Shown here piece after piece: positions 15,026-28,248 of a DNA stretch of 64,000 nt. The stretch's first letter is position 1; each line of letters opens with the position of its first letter. Origin of the DNA: Solenopsis invicta (Eukaryota > Arthropoda > Insecta > Hymenoptera > Formicidae); the NCBI RefSeq assembly GCF_016802725.1, contig NC_052669.1:2690501-2754500 (forward strand), given 5' to 3'. The notes beneath the pieces were generated by a model. It did not search any database, was not told the origin of the DNA, and saw only the letters and a program-made list of their open reading frames with translations. A program made the translations under genes and the position numbers.

Positions 15026-15078
15026 GGTGCGGTGCGGTGCGGTGCGGTGCGGTGCGGAGCGGTGCGGCGCGGCGGGGC
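15026..15078. repeat. (GGTGC)n pentanucleotide array
   Basis: Six perfect GGTGC units (15026-15055) followed by variant units GGAGC, GGTGC and GGCGC. All frames read through it as repeated Gly/Ala/Arg/Cys, so frames crossing it are artefacts. Confidence 0.9.
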
Positions 15079-16243
15079 CCGCCAAGGCGCATCGAGGAGC
15101 TTTGGTTGAAAGCATGGTATGTCTGGCTCTTGAAATTCCTCAGGAGGGTAAAATTATGCGGAATGGCCGCGCGACGACGCGCGGCTCCCCGTTACGGTAG
15201 TAGTAGCCGTGATTACCGATTCAGAAGATTTTCAAGTTCCTATCCCCATCAGTTACGTCGATATTCCAGCGGACACGGACGCTCGTTAATTAGCCGGAAC
15301 ACCCCGCTATCGCGTTCTTACGTTTAGTATTTCAATTACCGCCGCATCTTGCATATCGTGTTGCGCGATAATCAAGAACGAAAGGATTTGTGCTCGATGC
15401 GTAATATCCTAACGCAAGAGGCAAAACGGCCCGTACCGGCACTTGTCCCGTTAATCCGCATTCTTTTCCCCCCTTTCCCTTTTTTTTTCTTAATCTCTGC
15501 AACGCGTACGTGAGATAGTTGCCCGCGGAGCGAAATGTAAATAGGCACATTTATTACGAACACAGTGGAAAACAAAAATTATCATATACGCGATTATACT
15601 TCTGCATATTTACTTCTGTGCTTTAGCGGCATTAATTTGGTCGCGAGTGCACCGTCGCGATTTTATAGATATTTTTACTAAAAGCCTCCATCTCGTGATA
15701 TTCTCATGAAGATACGGCGCAACGCCCGCCGGGACGTCGTATCCCAGCGAATGGCAAAAAAGAAGGAATTTCCTGTGATGTTTAAGCACGCATTAACCCG
15801 TCCTTCCATGCTGTCTCTTAAGAATACATCAGAGGAGAGAGCTTTACCGAGAAGTAAACGACAATGAGCGTTCGCGGACGTAACGACGTGGGTGCACCTG
15901 TAGAAAAAGATAGCTATTGAGCGCGCGACGTAACTTATATACAATAGATTCGCGGAAGGTACTGGATAACTTTTTCAGAAACAAACTAAAAGTAGTAATG
16001 TATAAAATAACGTTTAAAAAAATGGGTTGTGCGTATTATAACATACGCAATTATAAATAATTATTAGTCATAGCTAAATCTTTTCTACGAAATATACAGG
16101 TTTCAATTGAGTTCCACGATGATGAGATTGTGTGATTCAATATTTCATCAAGATTATAATTTATGAGACTCTCTTTTGTGAAATAACATGTTTTATAGAA
16201 TACGGCATAAAAATAACGGCGTAAAAATAACAGTGATATTCGA

Positions 16244-16245
<2 letters not shown>

Positions 16246-16283
<38 letters not shown>
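16246..16283. repeat. (AG)n microsatellite
   Basis: Pure AG dinucleotides over 38 bases. Confidence 0.95.
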
Positions 16284-16285
<2 letters not shown>

Positions 16286-17918
16286 GCAAGAGGTATTTCA
16301 CAGAGGATTTTCTTCAAACTGTGATTTACGATCGTAAGAAATCAATGTCCATGGAATGGTCACTCCAGCGTATCTCCGATGCACCTTGAGAGTACGAGGT
16401 AGTAGGTGCACTCTACGTGCGCAACCGGCGCGGCGGCAGCGGCGGCGGCGGCGGCAATCACAATCGCCTGTACTCATCTCGGCGGGGTGAAACCCCCGCT
16501 GGGGAGATATCGCGCCACCCCCGTCGCAGATCCCGCAGCTCTTGCAGCCGCTTGATGGCAGTGACAGCCTTCCAGGCAGCCGTTGCAATCGCGCCGGAGA
16601 CCGCCACACACGATAGCAGACGTCGTGAACAACCGGTAGCTCCTGGACGACGATCATTTAGACTCGCCGATCGAGGGAGAGACTCCAAGTAAATCATTCG
16701 AGCCGCATAGTCGCCTTCATATATCTTCGCCCTCTACGCATCGCCGCGCGTCGGCCGTGCGTACGTACGCGTCTACTTGTTTCTCGCGACAGCATAATTG
16801 TATTCAAAGCGCTGTTCTATTTGCTAAATCGGGCCACGGCTCGGCGGACGCCTGCGTGGCAGACGGGACGGTACGTCTGCTGTACGGTGAAAGTCCTCCG
16901 GTTGTAATTACGATGACACGAAAATTCTTGTCGAAAAAAAGGCGCATCGCGAGGCGGGAAAAAGTCGGAACACGGATACACGCTTTTGGTGTTAGATGCC
17001 GAGACTAACAACCCGTTTAAAACATGTTCGGGCGGCGCACGTTTGAAGAGACGTTTACTTTCGTGACTGGTGGTATGCGAATCTCTCCCTCTCTCTCTCT
17101 CTATCGCTCTCTCCCTTTCTCTTTTTTAACTCTTCGTCATTCCGCGCGACCTCACCCCACGTCGCGTCATTTTCCGTCACGCTTAGCACACCGTCGGCAA
17201 AGGGATGTCGTTACTGCGAGAGATAGGGACGCGCATGCAACACGGAAGACCGACCATTAAATTATATCCCCCCTTGCGAGATTGGTGTGCGTATACGGCG
17301 GTATATGTGTATAGGTATTGCGCTTAGCAGCACCGGCGACTGCGCTTCTGCCGACCGCGCAATTCTCGCGTGTTCGCGCGCGCGAGCGCGAAGCGACTTA
17401 GGGAGAATTACGACCAAGATAGCAATGAGAGAGATACGACTTTATATCGCGTCGTACACGCGCATCTTTCGTACCTGTAGCCCCTCCCCCTGATCTCTTC
17501 GCAGCGCGCGATACGGACGGGTAGAGAACATCGCTTGTTCTCGCTTCTCTCGCCTCGCCTCGCCGTGTCGTCGCGTCGCTACCTGGCGCATCGCGCATTT
17601 TTCGGTAATAAAGTAATCCAGAATAGAAACGGCAATTCATGCATTATAATATCGGAATGATATAACGTACCCCTTTCAATTTCCCATTGATACAGGCGCC
17701 TTTAGCGAAACAAGTTGCTCGCGCTGCTGCGCCGGTTCCCCACAATCGACGTGCATATTAATAGCGGCCTTGGCTATCGCGCTGTCGTTAACAAGGACTG
17801 TTACGAGAGCTTCCGATAGAAAGGTATTCCGCGATAAGTATGAGACACGACCATGTCCCCGGTATTGCTCAGCAATTCTCTTTCTGCTCCACTTTATCTC
17901 TCCTCCACGCGTAGTCTC

Positions 17919-17925
<7 letters not shown>

Positions 17926-17957
<32 letters not shown>
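17926..17957. repeat. (GAC)n trinucleotide repeat
   Basis: About ten GAC units. No surrounding frame looks like a real protein, so it is taken as noncoding. Confidence 0.9.
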
Positions 17958-17959
<2 letters not shown>

Positions 17960-18031
17960 GGCATTAAAACCCTCCTTGCCTCCGACCCTCCTCTCATTCA
18001 ATTCCTTCGTGTCTGCAGGTTGGTTGCATCG

Positions 18032-18047
18032 ATTTGCATATGCAAAT
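18032..18047. promoter_or_regulatory. Palindromic double octamer (POU-type) site
   Basis: ATTTGCATATGCAAAT is a perfect 16-base palindrome of two head-to-head octamer motifs, each a full POU-domain consensus. Such a site can bind a POU homodimer. It lies in a noncoding stretch upstream of the ZP exons. Confidence 0.35.
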
Positions 18048-18219
18048 GGCATGATATAAGTAATTAATTCGCAATCAGAGCGGCATTACCGTTTCGTTAT
18101 ATATCGCGTAGATAGGTACCGCAATTCATTAGTCGTGGCGATATTTATTAATTGGGACCGCGAACGTAGGTGGACATTCGCGATTAAGAATTCAGTCCTC
18201 GCTATCGATTAGACCGTAG

Positions 18220-18223
<4 letters not shown>

Positions 18224-18268
<45 letters not shown>
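18224..18268. repeat. (CT)n microsatellite
   Basis: Pure CT dinucleotides over 45 bases. Confidence 0.95.
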
Positions 18269-18269
<1 letters not shown>

Positions 18270-18755
18270 GTATCATGCCCAAGCTGATCAATGCAGCCAG
18301 CTGGTCTCCTCCTCGTCTTTCGACATAAAACGTAGAGACTCGGCCGCTAAATTAGCCAACTGTCGTGTTTTGTTGCTTTTATCGCGGCGGTTGGGCGTAC
18401 GCGACTTGGATTTGTATCAGTGTGATTCCGGGAGCTCTCCATAACATTTTCCACGTGGAGAAAAAAAAGCTCGCGAACCGCACGATCGAACTTTCGACAA
18501 AACGCGTCTTGGGTCTCGCGGTTAAATCATCGCGAAACCAGAAAGGCAAGCGCCGCTACGAAACTCGTGAGATAGCACCTGTTACATCCCATCTTTGTCG
18601 ATCGACCGCGGTGCCAGCTGGGCCTCCCGACACTTCTCCGCACATTAACTTTATCGAAATTACATCATGCGCCACTACACACACACACATATGTCGATCT
18701 CGACGTTGTAAGCCACAATCGCGTGAGTTCGTCAATGCGATGGGTGTGAGTGAAT

Positions 18756-18796
18756 GTGTGTGTGTGTGTGTGTGTGTGTGCATGTGCGAGTGTATA

Positions 18797-18874
<78 letters not shown>

Positions 18875-18892
18875 ATGTGCGAGTGTATATCG
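18756..18892. repeat. Compound (TG)n microsatellite with a duplicated 22-base interruption
   Basis: A first TG run (about 18756-18780) is followed by GCATGTGCGAGTGTATATCG, a long TG run to about 18873, and then the same interruption again (18873-18892). The repeated interruption shows a past segmental duplication or unequal exchange within the array. Confidence 0.9.
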
Positions 18893-20070
18893 ACACGGAA
18901 CGTCTATTTGGCGAATGCATCTTACGGCGCCCACCTTCACGTTTCCCAATCTCCGATGGAACAAGTTTCACTGTCTTCCATCCAGTAAGCCGACCGTCCT
19001 ATTCTTGGGTATATCGAGATTTCTCCGAAACTCCTCTGCCGAAGATACAAAGGCTCTCTGCCATTATCGGGATTACCGCCGGTCTGAAATTTCGTTTCCG
19101 CTCGTCAGGGACTAACTGCGTCAACCTGAGACAATACGCGATTCGATCGTGTTTACGTTTCCCAGCAAACAAGTTTACTCCAGAAAATGGCGAGACGAAG
19201 CGTCGAAGGAGTGTCTCGTTCTCGGTTGAAAATAGAGAAATGCTGAATCGCGAGCTTTATATTATTGATTATACGTTCATGAGATAAATTTAATTCGGAT
19301 TTAAGCGTGACTGAATATAATCGTTATAATTGTACGAAAGGAAGGGATATATGCACGGCGTATAAACCGTAATTCGGACGTAACGAAAAGCGAATTCAAT
19401 ATACACATCACGATTACTCCCTTCATATTGCGCTGCCCGTAAATCATTCGTAGGAGACAATCTGTTTCTACGGCAATCAAATTATTTAATCATACCGCGA
19501 ATAACGTTCCCGAACGTCATTGTAACTTCCATTATTCCATTGGAGTAATAATCTTCTATTACCAACATTGTAGACGTCGCGTAACTTTGCATCATGTCGA
19601 GGGAAATGGAAATCCTCATAACCGAGTAACTTTTTAATATTGTACGGTATTATATTTCCCGACGGAGTTAAAACGCTCTCTTTCTGTAGAGGGAAAAATA
19701 TATCTCAGGTTGTGGATACGCTCGACCGGATGCAAGAAGAACACAAAAACTCCATGCGTGCATCGTGCGTTTGTTGCACGTGAGACCACATAGCGACATA
19801 CCGTTTAATTTCACGTATTTACCCCTTCGCCAGGGACGCCCTAACGACAGGTTGCATCCTGCGAAAGCCGCGCGCGAACGCGATGACAGCTTGAGAAAAT
19901 GCGCGGCGACGTACCCGTAAATGATGTCTCGTTTTGTCCCGGTGGATAACTCGTCGACGAGCGAGTTCCGGTACTTTCTCTTTCTCTCTCTCTCTCTTTC
20001 CCATCTTTCTCTCTTTTCACCCCCATCGCCGGTTATCGCCGCGCCATCGAAGAACAGAGAAACGCGAAAA

Positions 20071-20077
<7 letters not shown>

Positions 20078-20118
<41 letters not shown>
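20078..20118. repeat. (GA)n microsatellite
   Basis: GA dinucleotides for about 41 bases inside a longer purine-rich tract that begins near 20050. Confidence 0.95.
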
Positions 20119-20122
<4 letters not shown>

Positions 20123-21867
20123 GGATAGAGAAAAGAAATGAAAGGGGCGCTGTGCGAGGATTGAGCAAAGCGAGAAGAAGAAGATAGACGACGATAGAGG
20201 GAATCGCGAGAGTGGGAAAGTGCGATATCGGACGAGAACATCGAGAGTAAACGGACGGCTAGCTACTCGTGGTGGTGCACTTTGTCGGAGAAGGGCTGGT
20301 GGGGGGAGGAAAAGGGGAGGCACGGCTGGCAGTGTGGGTTATGTATTGGCACATGTACGTAATTGTGGCCATTTGTCGAGAAAGCGAGAGGCTGGAGGAA
20401 ACCCGGATGGCGGATGGAGAGAGGCAGTCATAAGGGTGTGGAGAGAGAGAGAGAGAATTTCGAGTTGTGGAGAGGACGTCTCGCCTCGCAGTCGCGGCTG
20501 AACGTGCAATGCATCACGGGATTGCGTAGACGACGTATATCTTCAAGTGATAGTAAACGGAGGTACAGGATGGCGAACTACTGAGATTCGCCCCGGCAGC
20601 TACCTAAATGCTTGCCGAAATCTCACCCTCTCGGCGCGGCTCCCCAACATCTATCCGTCTACTCCCTTTTCCGCTGTCCCTTCGTCGCATTAAGCTCTTA
20701 CCTTTCATTAGACGGACATCAGTATCCCACTCTAATTTTAATCACGAGGGGTGAATAAATTTGTTTAAGCATTTTCTTGCTACATTATGAAATGAAATAT
20801 GGTAAACATAGGCGATTTCCACGTGGAAATTGTATAGAATTATGTACGGTCATTAGCATTTGGCATTATGAAAATCGTATTCGCTGGCAATTTACATCGC
20901 AATCATGGTATTACGACTCTCTCTCTCTCTCCCCCTGTTCCTCTCTATAAAGAGGATAAATGTTATTATTAATGGTGTAATAACTACATTAATCATTCAA
21001 TAATCTGGATCAAAGTAACCACAGAGTAATTAAACGTAAAAACTCATTAGACATGAATACTACTCTTTTCTCTTCATAAATGTTTGAAAAAAAAACCTTA
21101 CGGTTTGCATAGATTACATTAAACAGACTCTCACATGTATTAGCGTTCTGATGTATTAATGTTTTATTAAACGCGATGTACGAGTGGCTGTCACGAAAAA
21201 TATTCTCCGCGAAATTCCTTGCTCAATCGCGCATACAGTTTGCATTATAAAACGCCGCTGTGTGCGCGAGTATCTCGTTGATGTATGTTTATGAATAATA
21301 CGCAGGATTTCCCTCCAATGTTTCGTATACACAATATAAAGCTGATTAGTTCGTTCCGAGAGCACGAGGCTAAATAATGTTGCCAGATATGACCCTGCCG
21401 CGACGGCGTGCACGAAGCGTGCATGAATTGCCGCGCCGGTTTTTACGCAACGATCATTAATATCGTCGCTTATCCGAGTCTGGTGGGATTACCCCGGCGC
21501 GTTGCGGGTCAACGGGCCAGGGCAGCGCGAGCAGTCACAAAAGAGTAATGCAAATTAGCTTGGTTCTTTTTTTGTTTTACTAACCGCTGATACTTCGTGT
21601 ACGTCATGCGCGACGCGACACGCCCAAATGCCGCATTATACATTTCGTTATCGGACATTGCATATTCCGCCGACGGATTTTGTGCAGCTTCCTCGTTTAC
21701 TCATTACCGCCGGCCGCGGTTAGTAAATCGATTTAAGTTTTACAGTCGAGCCTGGAGCGTGTGTAGGATATTACAAAACTTCTTCTTTCATTTAATTTAA
21801 TTCTTTTAATATTTGCAATTTTCTTTTTTGATAATTTTTTAGTAACTTTTTTTTCTCTGTTTTTTTT

Positions 21868-21963
21868 ATTAAGCTTCAAGGATGTTTTGGCTATATAATG
21901 CAAGTTAAAAGTTTTCAAAGTTTAAACACTGAAAACTTAGGTTTATTCATTCTTTTTTAATCA
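21868..21963 (-). repeat. Short dispersed repeat, copy A (inverted relative to copy B)
   Basis: The reverse complement of this block aligns with 26229-26323 with gaps; ATAGCCAAAACATCCTT and AATAAACCTAA are exact in both. Similarity stops sharply at the CTTAAT side. It is probably the end of an old transposon; the family was not recognised. Confidence 0.55.
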
Positions 21964-24900
21964 AAGATAAAAAAATATTGGTCGCGAATGCACAACTTTT
22001 GGCCTTGAAACCAATTTACAAAGAAAAAAACAAGAAAAAATTTGATTTTTGCAACAATAATGGCTATTTTGTTTGGCAGTTTTAAATAACTTTTAAACGA
22101 ATGAGAGGATTTAAATAACTTTTTGCACGAATATTTCTTAGAATTTTATTAGTAAAAATATTGATTTAATTCGTAATGTATTTCTTTATCTTTGCAAATG
22201 AGTACTACGAAACGCGATTTTACACGAGAGAATCAAGAGTAAACGAAAGAAAAATAATTTAAACCAATAAGAGAATTTTACTCAAATTTCGTACAGATAC
22301 TCAAACATAATAATAGAACAATCTATGAAATTTTTATATTTTTGATAATGTTTTGAGACATGACACATAGTATATTTTTAAATAAAGGTTTTGTCGAACG
22401 TTAAAACTTTATCCGAAACAAAGCATAAGGCTTGTTTTATATCTTGTTTTGTGTCGTAGTAAATGTTGACATTTTATTTCGGTGTAAAATCATTTTATTT
22501 CGTTATATGTACGTTGAAAACAGAAATCTATTCCAAGATTGAACAAAGAATGACGACGAAAAAACCCAATTCGTACCTTTTCGTCCAGTGGATCGGCATT
22601 AACGATGCAATCAAAATACCTTCAGCGCAGTTCTCTGTCAGTCGATGTTCATTCGATGAGTTAAAAAAAAACAGCATTTGCGCTCGTATCAGCCGGGCGA
22701 AAAGCTTCAACTCCTCTGGCAAGAGGCAGAAATTGTTTTTACGATTGACGTCTTTCAATATAGGGGGTATGTATACATATGTACCGCTCTCTCTTTCCCT
22801 CTTCGGTTGTCTTCGCAATAAAGGTCCCCGCAGCAGACGCGCGGACGAAGAATAATTTGAGATTCATCGAGATGCAGCGGGGCGAACCGCTTGTAATTCT
22901 TTTCCACCATCACCAACGACGCCACCCTCTTCGTCTGCGCGCCCCTTTCCGCGTCGGCTTGATCCGGCCTGTCTTTTTTTGTCTCGCCATTTGTTCGGAA
23001 CAGTACGGCGTGGAAGTGCGGAAAGAGAATTACGATAGAGCGACAATACGGAGACAGGAGGGGAGTGTCAGAGACGGGAAAAAGGGAGCGCGAGCCGAAA
23101 GCGAAGAGAGACGGACGGAATGTCGTCCCGTCGCAGTTAACTTCGCATTTAACATCTGCCTGGAAGGTTAAAATTTCCCTCGAGGTTTACTCTAAGTTGT
23201 ACGAGACGAGCGCGGGATATCTTTTGTCCCGAATAGAGGAAAGAAAATCAGAGGAGGCTTTATCGTCGCCCAATAGACTTTTGGCTTACCCTCGTATCTC
23301 TCCTCTTTGTCTCGTGCCGTTGCGCCAAATCTTCAGCCGGCTCGCGTTGCTCTGTCGCAGGTAACAGGGAATTCCAGTCGTGAAACACAGGAAAGCCCGC
23401 CGAATACTGATGTTCCTTATAACATATCGTCGCCTAATAAGATTCTCTTATCTCTTTAGGGATGGCTTCTTTTTAACCAAAAACTTGAAGCACCAAGTGT
23501 ATTTTATTCCACAAATAATTAGATTTATACAAGTCTCTTCGTGAGTAAAATTACAATTAACACAGTTTTTTTTTTTTATTTAATCGACTAGACTTTTTAT
23601 TTCAGTTAGATATAGAAATATAATAATGTCGAATATTAAAAATCACGAGAAAAAATTTTAATTAAATTCTTGCAAAGAAAAATAAACTTTAAATTGGCCG
23701 GGCAAACGATGGATGCGATGAGTTCGGGACACGATGTACGTGCTTTTACCCCTTTGTCCATTAATTATTTACCACGGGAGATACCGACTTGCCTATCCGA
23801 ACTAAACTTTGAGGGGTCCGGACTTTAGTGGCCGTATCTCTCCTCGCGTTTCTCTCTAAGTAGAGGGCTCTCGACGATAATGCCACCCAAGAAGTTAGCT
23901 TGACGATATACGGCGAGCAAGATGTTTTACGAAACGAGAAGGTTACTCTTCGGCTGCTGCCTCATAAGTATAACCACCCCAAAAGTATCTTCCATAAAAC
24001 TGCGGAATCGATGCGTGGCTAACCGAGATACTCTACGGGCAAATTTTCACAAATAGCGCAACTCGCTTTTACTTCCCTCCTGATTCACGCGGAAAAAGTG
24101 AATTGGCTTTAAATATGTAATTCTCTCTACTTTCCGTAATACATTATTCATTGCGGACAACGTAATAAATCTTGCTGCTCTATAAATGTAACGCAACATG
24201 ATTGTTGCAATGTCAACCGGCCCGCGGAACAGACAGATATATTTTCCCAGACGTATGACGTGTCTGTAAAAATGTAAAATGACATAAAAATCTGATAAAA
24301 ATTGAAAACCTTTCGTCGCGATTATTTTTATTTCTAAACAATTCAATGGGAAGTAAATAATTCCATAAAAATAACAATTATCGGGCTTCGAAATAATGAT
24401 CTTCATAATAAGCTCCCCTATAATTAATAACGCGAGATAAAGTTTACGAAGTGCACTTGAAAAACTGCGTGGTATACCGTGGCTTTTAGTTTTGCAAGAA
24501 TGATTGGCATACTCCATCATCGTTAGCGACACTACCGAGTTCGTTGCAACTTACTGCAACTCGTTAGCTACGATTTCAACGTTGTTTTTATCCAGTATAT
24601 TTCCAACTCAGTAGCATCGCTGTAACCTTTCTTACGCCATCGCGGCAATGAGCTTTGAGGCGAGCCTTTCTTAATAGTTTTTGCGCGTCAGCGATAATGA
24701 GACACTGTTTCCAACGCGGCGTGATTCGATATCTTCATCAGCGGAGCGCAAACGAGAAATCTTCCGATGAGCGTATATAATCAACGAGGTGCAATCAGTG
24801 AACGGATTAAAAATAATTTGCAATAAAAGCGATTGTCTGAATCTGCATATAAAATGAATAATAAACGACGATTGCACCAGCAGCGCGGCGCGGCAGGGCG

Positions 24901-25457
24901 TCGAGGGACGGGGACGGGCGTGCGCCATCGGACAATTATTGTGTTTGAATCACGAACAATTGAACCGAAACTTGTTGATTTAACGAGCAAACATTCATCC
25001 ACATATACATATATTTGATGTACCAGAGCCGTGAAACAAAGCTGGTCGACGCATTTTTCGTGACCCATTCATTTCGCGTCGACGATTTTACTGCGGGGCA
25101 TTGTCGCGATATTGCAGCTTGCAACGCTCATATTCGCACCCCTCCGCGCGATGGTGATCGAGTCGCGATGTGGCGAGAGGACGCGCGGAGGGACGGAATA
25201 CGTAAGGACGAAGGAGGACACATCGATAATCGCGGGGAGCTACAGACAGGCGCGCCGCCGTCGATTCGATTATATTCTCGACCGAGCCTCGGGGTTTATC
25301 GCGCCCGACCGCAGAAGGCCGCGGTGATTTTTCGACTTCGTCTCCGCCCGGCGGAACCCCCGGGGAATATTGAAATCATAACGTGGCACCCATGAATATT
25401 ATTCAGGTCTTAAGGCAATATAATCCGAAATCGATGGAGCGACGTGGAATAAATTTG

Positions 25458-25509
<52 letters not shown>

Positions 25510-26228
25510 GGCACCCGGAGCCTGTGGAAACTGCTTTCGCCCCCGCCTCCTCAAGTCGCAACGGTTCAAGTTGCAGTGTCCGAGGACAAACTTTGGTTCG
25601 ATCATGATGATGATGATGCTGGTCGTGCACCTGAGCACGTCGTGACGGAAACTCCTGCCTTTTCGCCCCCACTTAGTTTTTCCGTTCCTTTCTTTCGGAA
25701 AGAGAAAAGGAGTAATAATGACTTTGATGTCTCGTCCCCCCCCCCGCCTCAAGTCGGAAACTATGCCACAGATTATTCGAGGAATGTTCAACGCGGGGAA
25801 TATCCAATTCTGAATTATAGAGTGGCTACGGAGGTGAAGACGTGATCTCGAGATACAAAAGATCAGAGCCGCAATTTTATACCCGGATTCCCGTTTTGAA
25901 AGCATGTCGAACATGCGTCCGTGCACGCTGCGTCGAGTGGACGCGAATAAAGCGAACGAAGGAAGTTGCGGTTGCGTCAAGAATGCGACCGCACATGTTA
26001 TAATGGACGGTACGTTCATTCTATACGTCTTTACCTCCGTCAATTTACAAAATTATAGGTTCGTAAACAGGATTGTAATTAACCCTCTGTCTACACGTTA
26101 CTTTTAGGCATTTTTTGTAGACGCGAGGGAATTAGCGTTAGAATTAATTTTCATTACTTTTATAAGTATAAAAAAATTCTTCAGCGACTCTTACACTTAC
26201 TCAGGCATTTGCAAAAAATTTTTTGTCG
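21964..26228. other. No supported gene; mixed noncoding DNA
   Basis: Contains a 161-codon minus-strand frame at 24047-24532 (see findings), a CT microsatellite, and a possible donor (TCGCAG before GTAACA at about 23361) without a convincing exon. Confidence 0.45.
25461..25507. repeat. (CT)n microsatellite
   Basis: Pure CT dinucleotides over 47 bases. Confidence 0.95.
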
Positions 26229-26323
26229 TTAATTAGAAAAAAAATAAACCTAAAAAGCCTTCAGTTTTTAAATTTCAATAACTTAGCTCGTATTGTATAG
26301 CCAAAACATCCTTAAAGTTTAAT
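26229..26323 (+). repeat. Short dispersed repeat, copy B
   Basis: Matches copy A at 21868-21963 in the opposite orientation, about 4.3 kb away. Sequence after it (GTGTCACGTATCCCCAAAG) is not in copy A. Confidence 0.55.
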
Positions 26324-28187
26324 GTTTATATGGTGTCACGTATCCCCAAAGTAATTTTCCGAAACGTCCTGGTTCAACTTTATGCTCGAATGGCAGCCGG
26401 CAACCAGGCCAATTTTCTAGATATCAAACTTTTTCTTCAAGGAGGAGAGAGAGACCGTTATTCATCTCAGTGATCAAAGAACAGAAATACTGTCGATCAG
26501 TCATATCAAAACATGTAGAGCAAAAGAATAATTATGAGACTTGACAATTCTTATTCGAAAAAATAGTTGCTTGTTTGAACAAAAAAAAAAATAAATTATA
26601 AACTTGGAATTATAATCACTGCGTAACTCTTTAACTTTGGAACATTACGTGACAAGCGCGTCGTATTTTATAACTGTTAGGCTATCTAATATTAAGTTAC
26701 ATTAGGTACGCATGAGATGCTGCATTCTTAAAGTCATAAGTCATAAATCAAATATCTGTATGTGAAAAGTCCCGTTATTACGACCGAGCTCCACTGACTA
26801 CTTTGAACGCAAGAAAAATCGCGATATGATGAATATAGAGGGAAAAAAATCGATAAAAAAAGTATGATAAAATATTCTGTTGACTGAATTCCACGTAGCG
26901 TATGCAATAAAATATCAGTTCCCACTGATATCTACGAAGTCGAAAAACAAATATTTACAGGACAATATTGTACGGTGTCTGCTATCAGTACATACATACG
27001 CAACGCAGGCTCGAGATAAATATTTTTGTGACCACGTATGTAATTCTGTCATTCCCTGATTCGGATCTTCTGTATCATGTCCGGAACTTTTATTGATTTT
27101 CAAAACTGATAAATAAATCCAAATCATTATTCGCCGAAAGAGTTTATTCGCAAATGCGCTTCTTTCGCGCGGATATAAACTTTTACGTTTCGGGAAATCA
27201 CTTTACTGTAGCTTAATCAAGATAAATTATCAGGGAACGCTAATCACAGTTCCATGTAATTTTACATTAAGTAGGAATTTTATAGATTCAAGCCAATCGA
27301 TCATAGACGTCAATGTATCGCATACCGTTTATATGGCGCTTGAAACGTTAATGTAAACGTCACTCCATCATCCAGATGTCCATAATTATGGATGGATAGA
27401 CGTACGATTTGTCGGGGGCTGTTATTCAAGCCGTTAGATCGTGCTCGACCGTTCAGATAAAATTCCACAAAACGTTGGGAGAGTTATTATCTTCCATTTC
27501 GACACGCCGGGCATTCAATATTCGCGGTGCAGCATGCGGTAGGCGTGGAAGCGGAAAATGAGAATGCACCAAGGGATACGACACCTTCTCTCTCACGAGT
27601 TAACATTAGTAAATTAATGTCTTCTTAATTGACCCACGCTTAGTTCCGTTTAATATTATTAACCACGCATTTATTATGATGCACTTAAAACGCGGCAGGA
27701 AACAATTATTCCGACCGGACGCGGATCTCGTGTCTCCGCTAAAAACGAAACCCGGTACAGTGCGGCTCGGATTCGTTCGCGCGTGGGTGTTTCCTTTATA
27801 GCTTGCTTTCCGGGATTAAAGCGAATGACGACCGAGGGACAACCTACGACGTGTGCGTCCTTTCGTATGTTTTACCGCGACAGATGATAGACGACTGAAG
27901 CGAACTGCATTTACCTTTCTTGCTATTCAACCTTCCGAACGCCGTGCATTTGATCGCTGGAGGCAATGGGTGTACACGTCATATTTATGGAGATAGTTTA
28001 TATTCAAAGACACTTAATTGCTTCGAAATAATAATGATAAAATAATTATTAGTTAGAGAAGAGTTGCCGAATGCGTACCACTTAAGTTCTTTTTCATTAT
28101 GTCGTTCCTATTATACTTATTGTTAGCAGTGATTTGTACGCAAATGAACGTTGGAACTTGTAGTTTGATGTTTCAAATGTCTATCAC

Positions 28188-28248
<61 letters not shown>

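Larger units (their letters stand above)
11043..21867. other. No supported gene; CpG-rich noncoding DNA with microsatellites
   Basis: Overlapping frames on both strands mostly cross simple repeats or CpG-rich sequence. The most protein-like stretch is on the minus strand near 13540-13890; see findings. The 16440-16700 block has a GGC run and open frames on both strands without recognisable domains. The palindromic octamer is at 18032. Confidence 0.5.

Noticed and set aside
14976..15330. Gly/Arg/Cys-rich frames on both strands
   Set aside because: They are produced by the GGTGC pentanucleotide array.
16458..16697. Minus-strand frame with SGAIATAAWKAVTAIKRLQE
   Set aside because: Alanine- and arginine-rich in a GGC-repeat block with open frames on the other strand too; no splice signals or domain.
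18365..19287. Long + and minus frames rich in Cys-Val or His-Thr
   Set aside because: They are translations of the TG microsatellite and its flanks.
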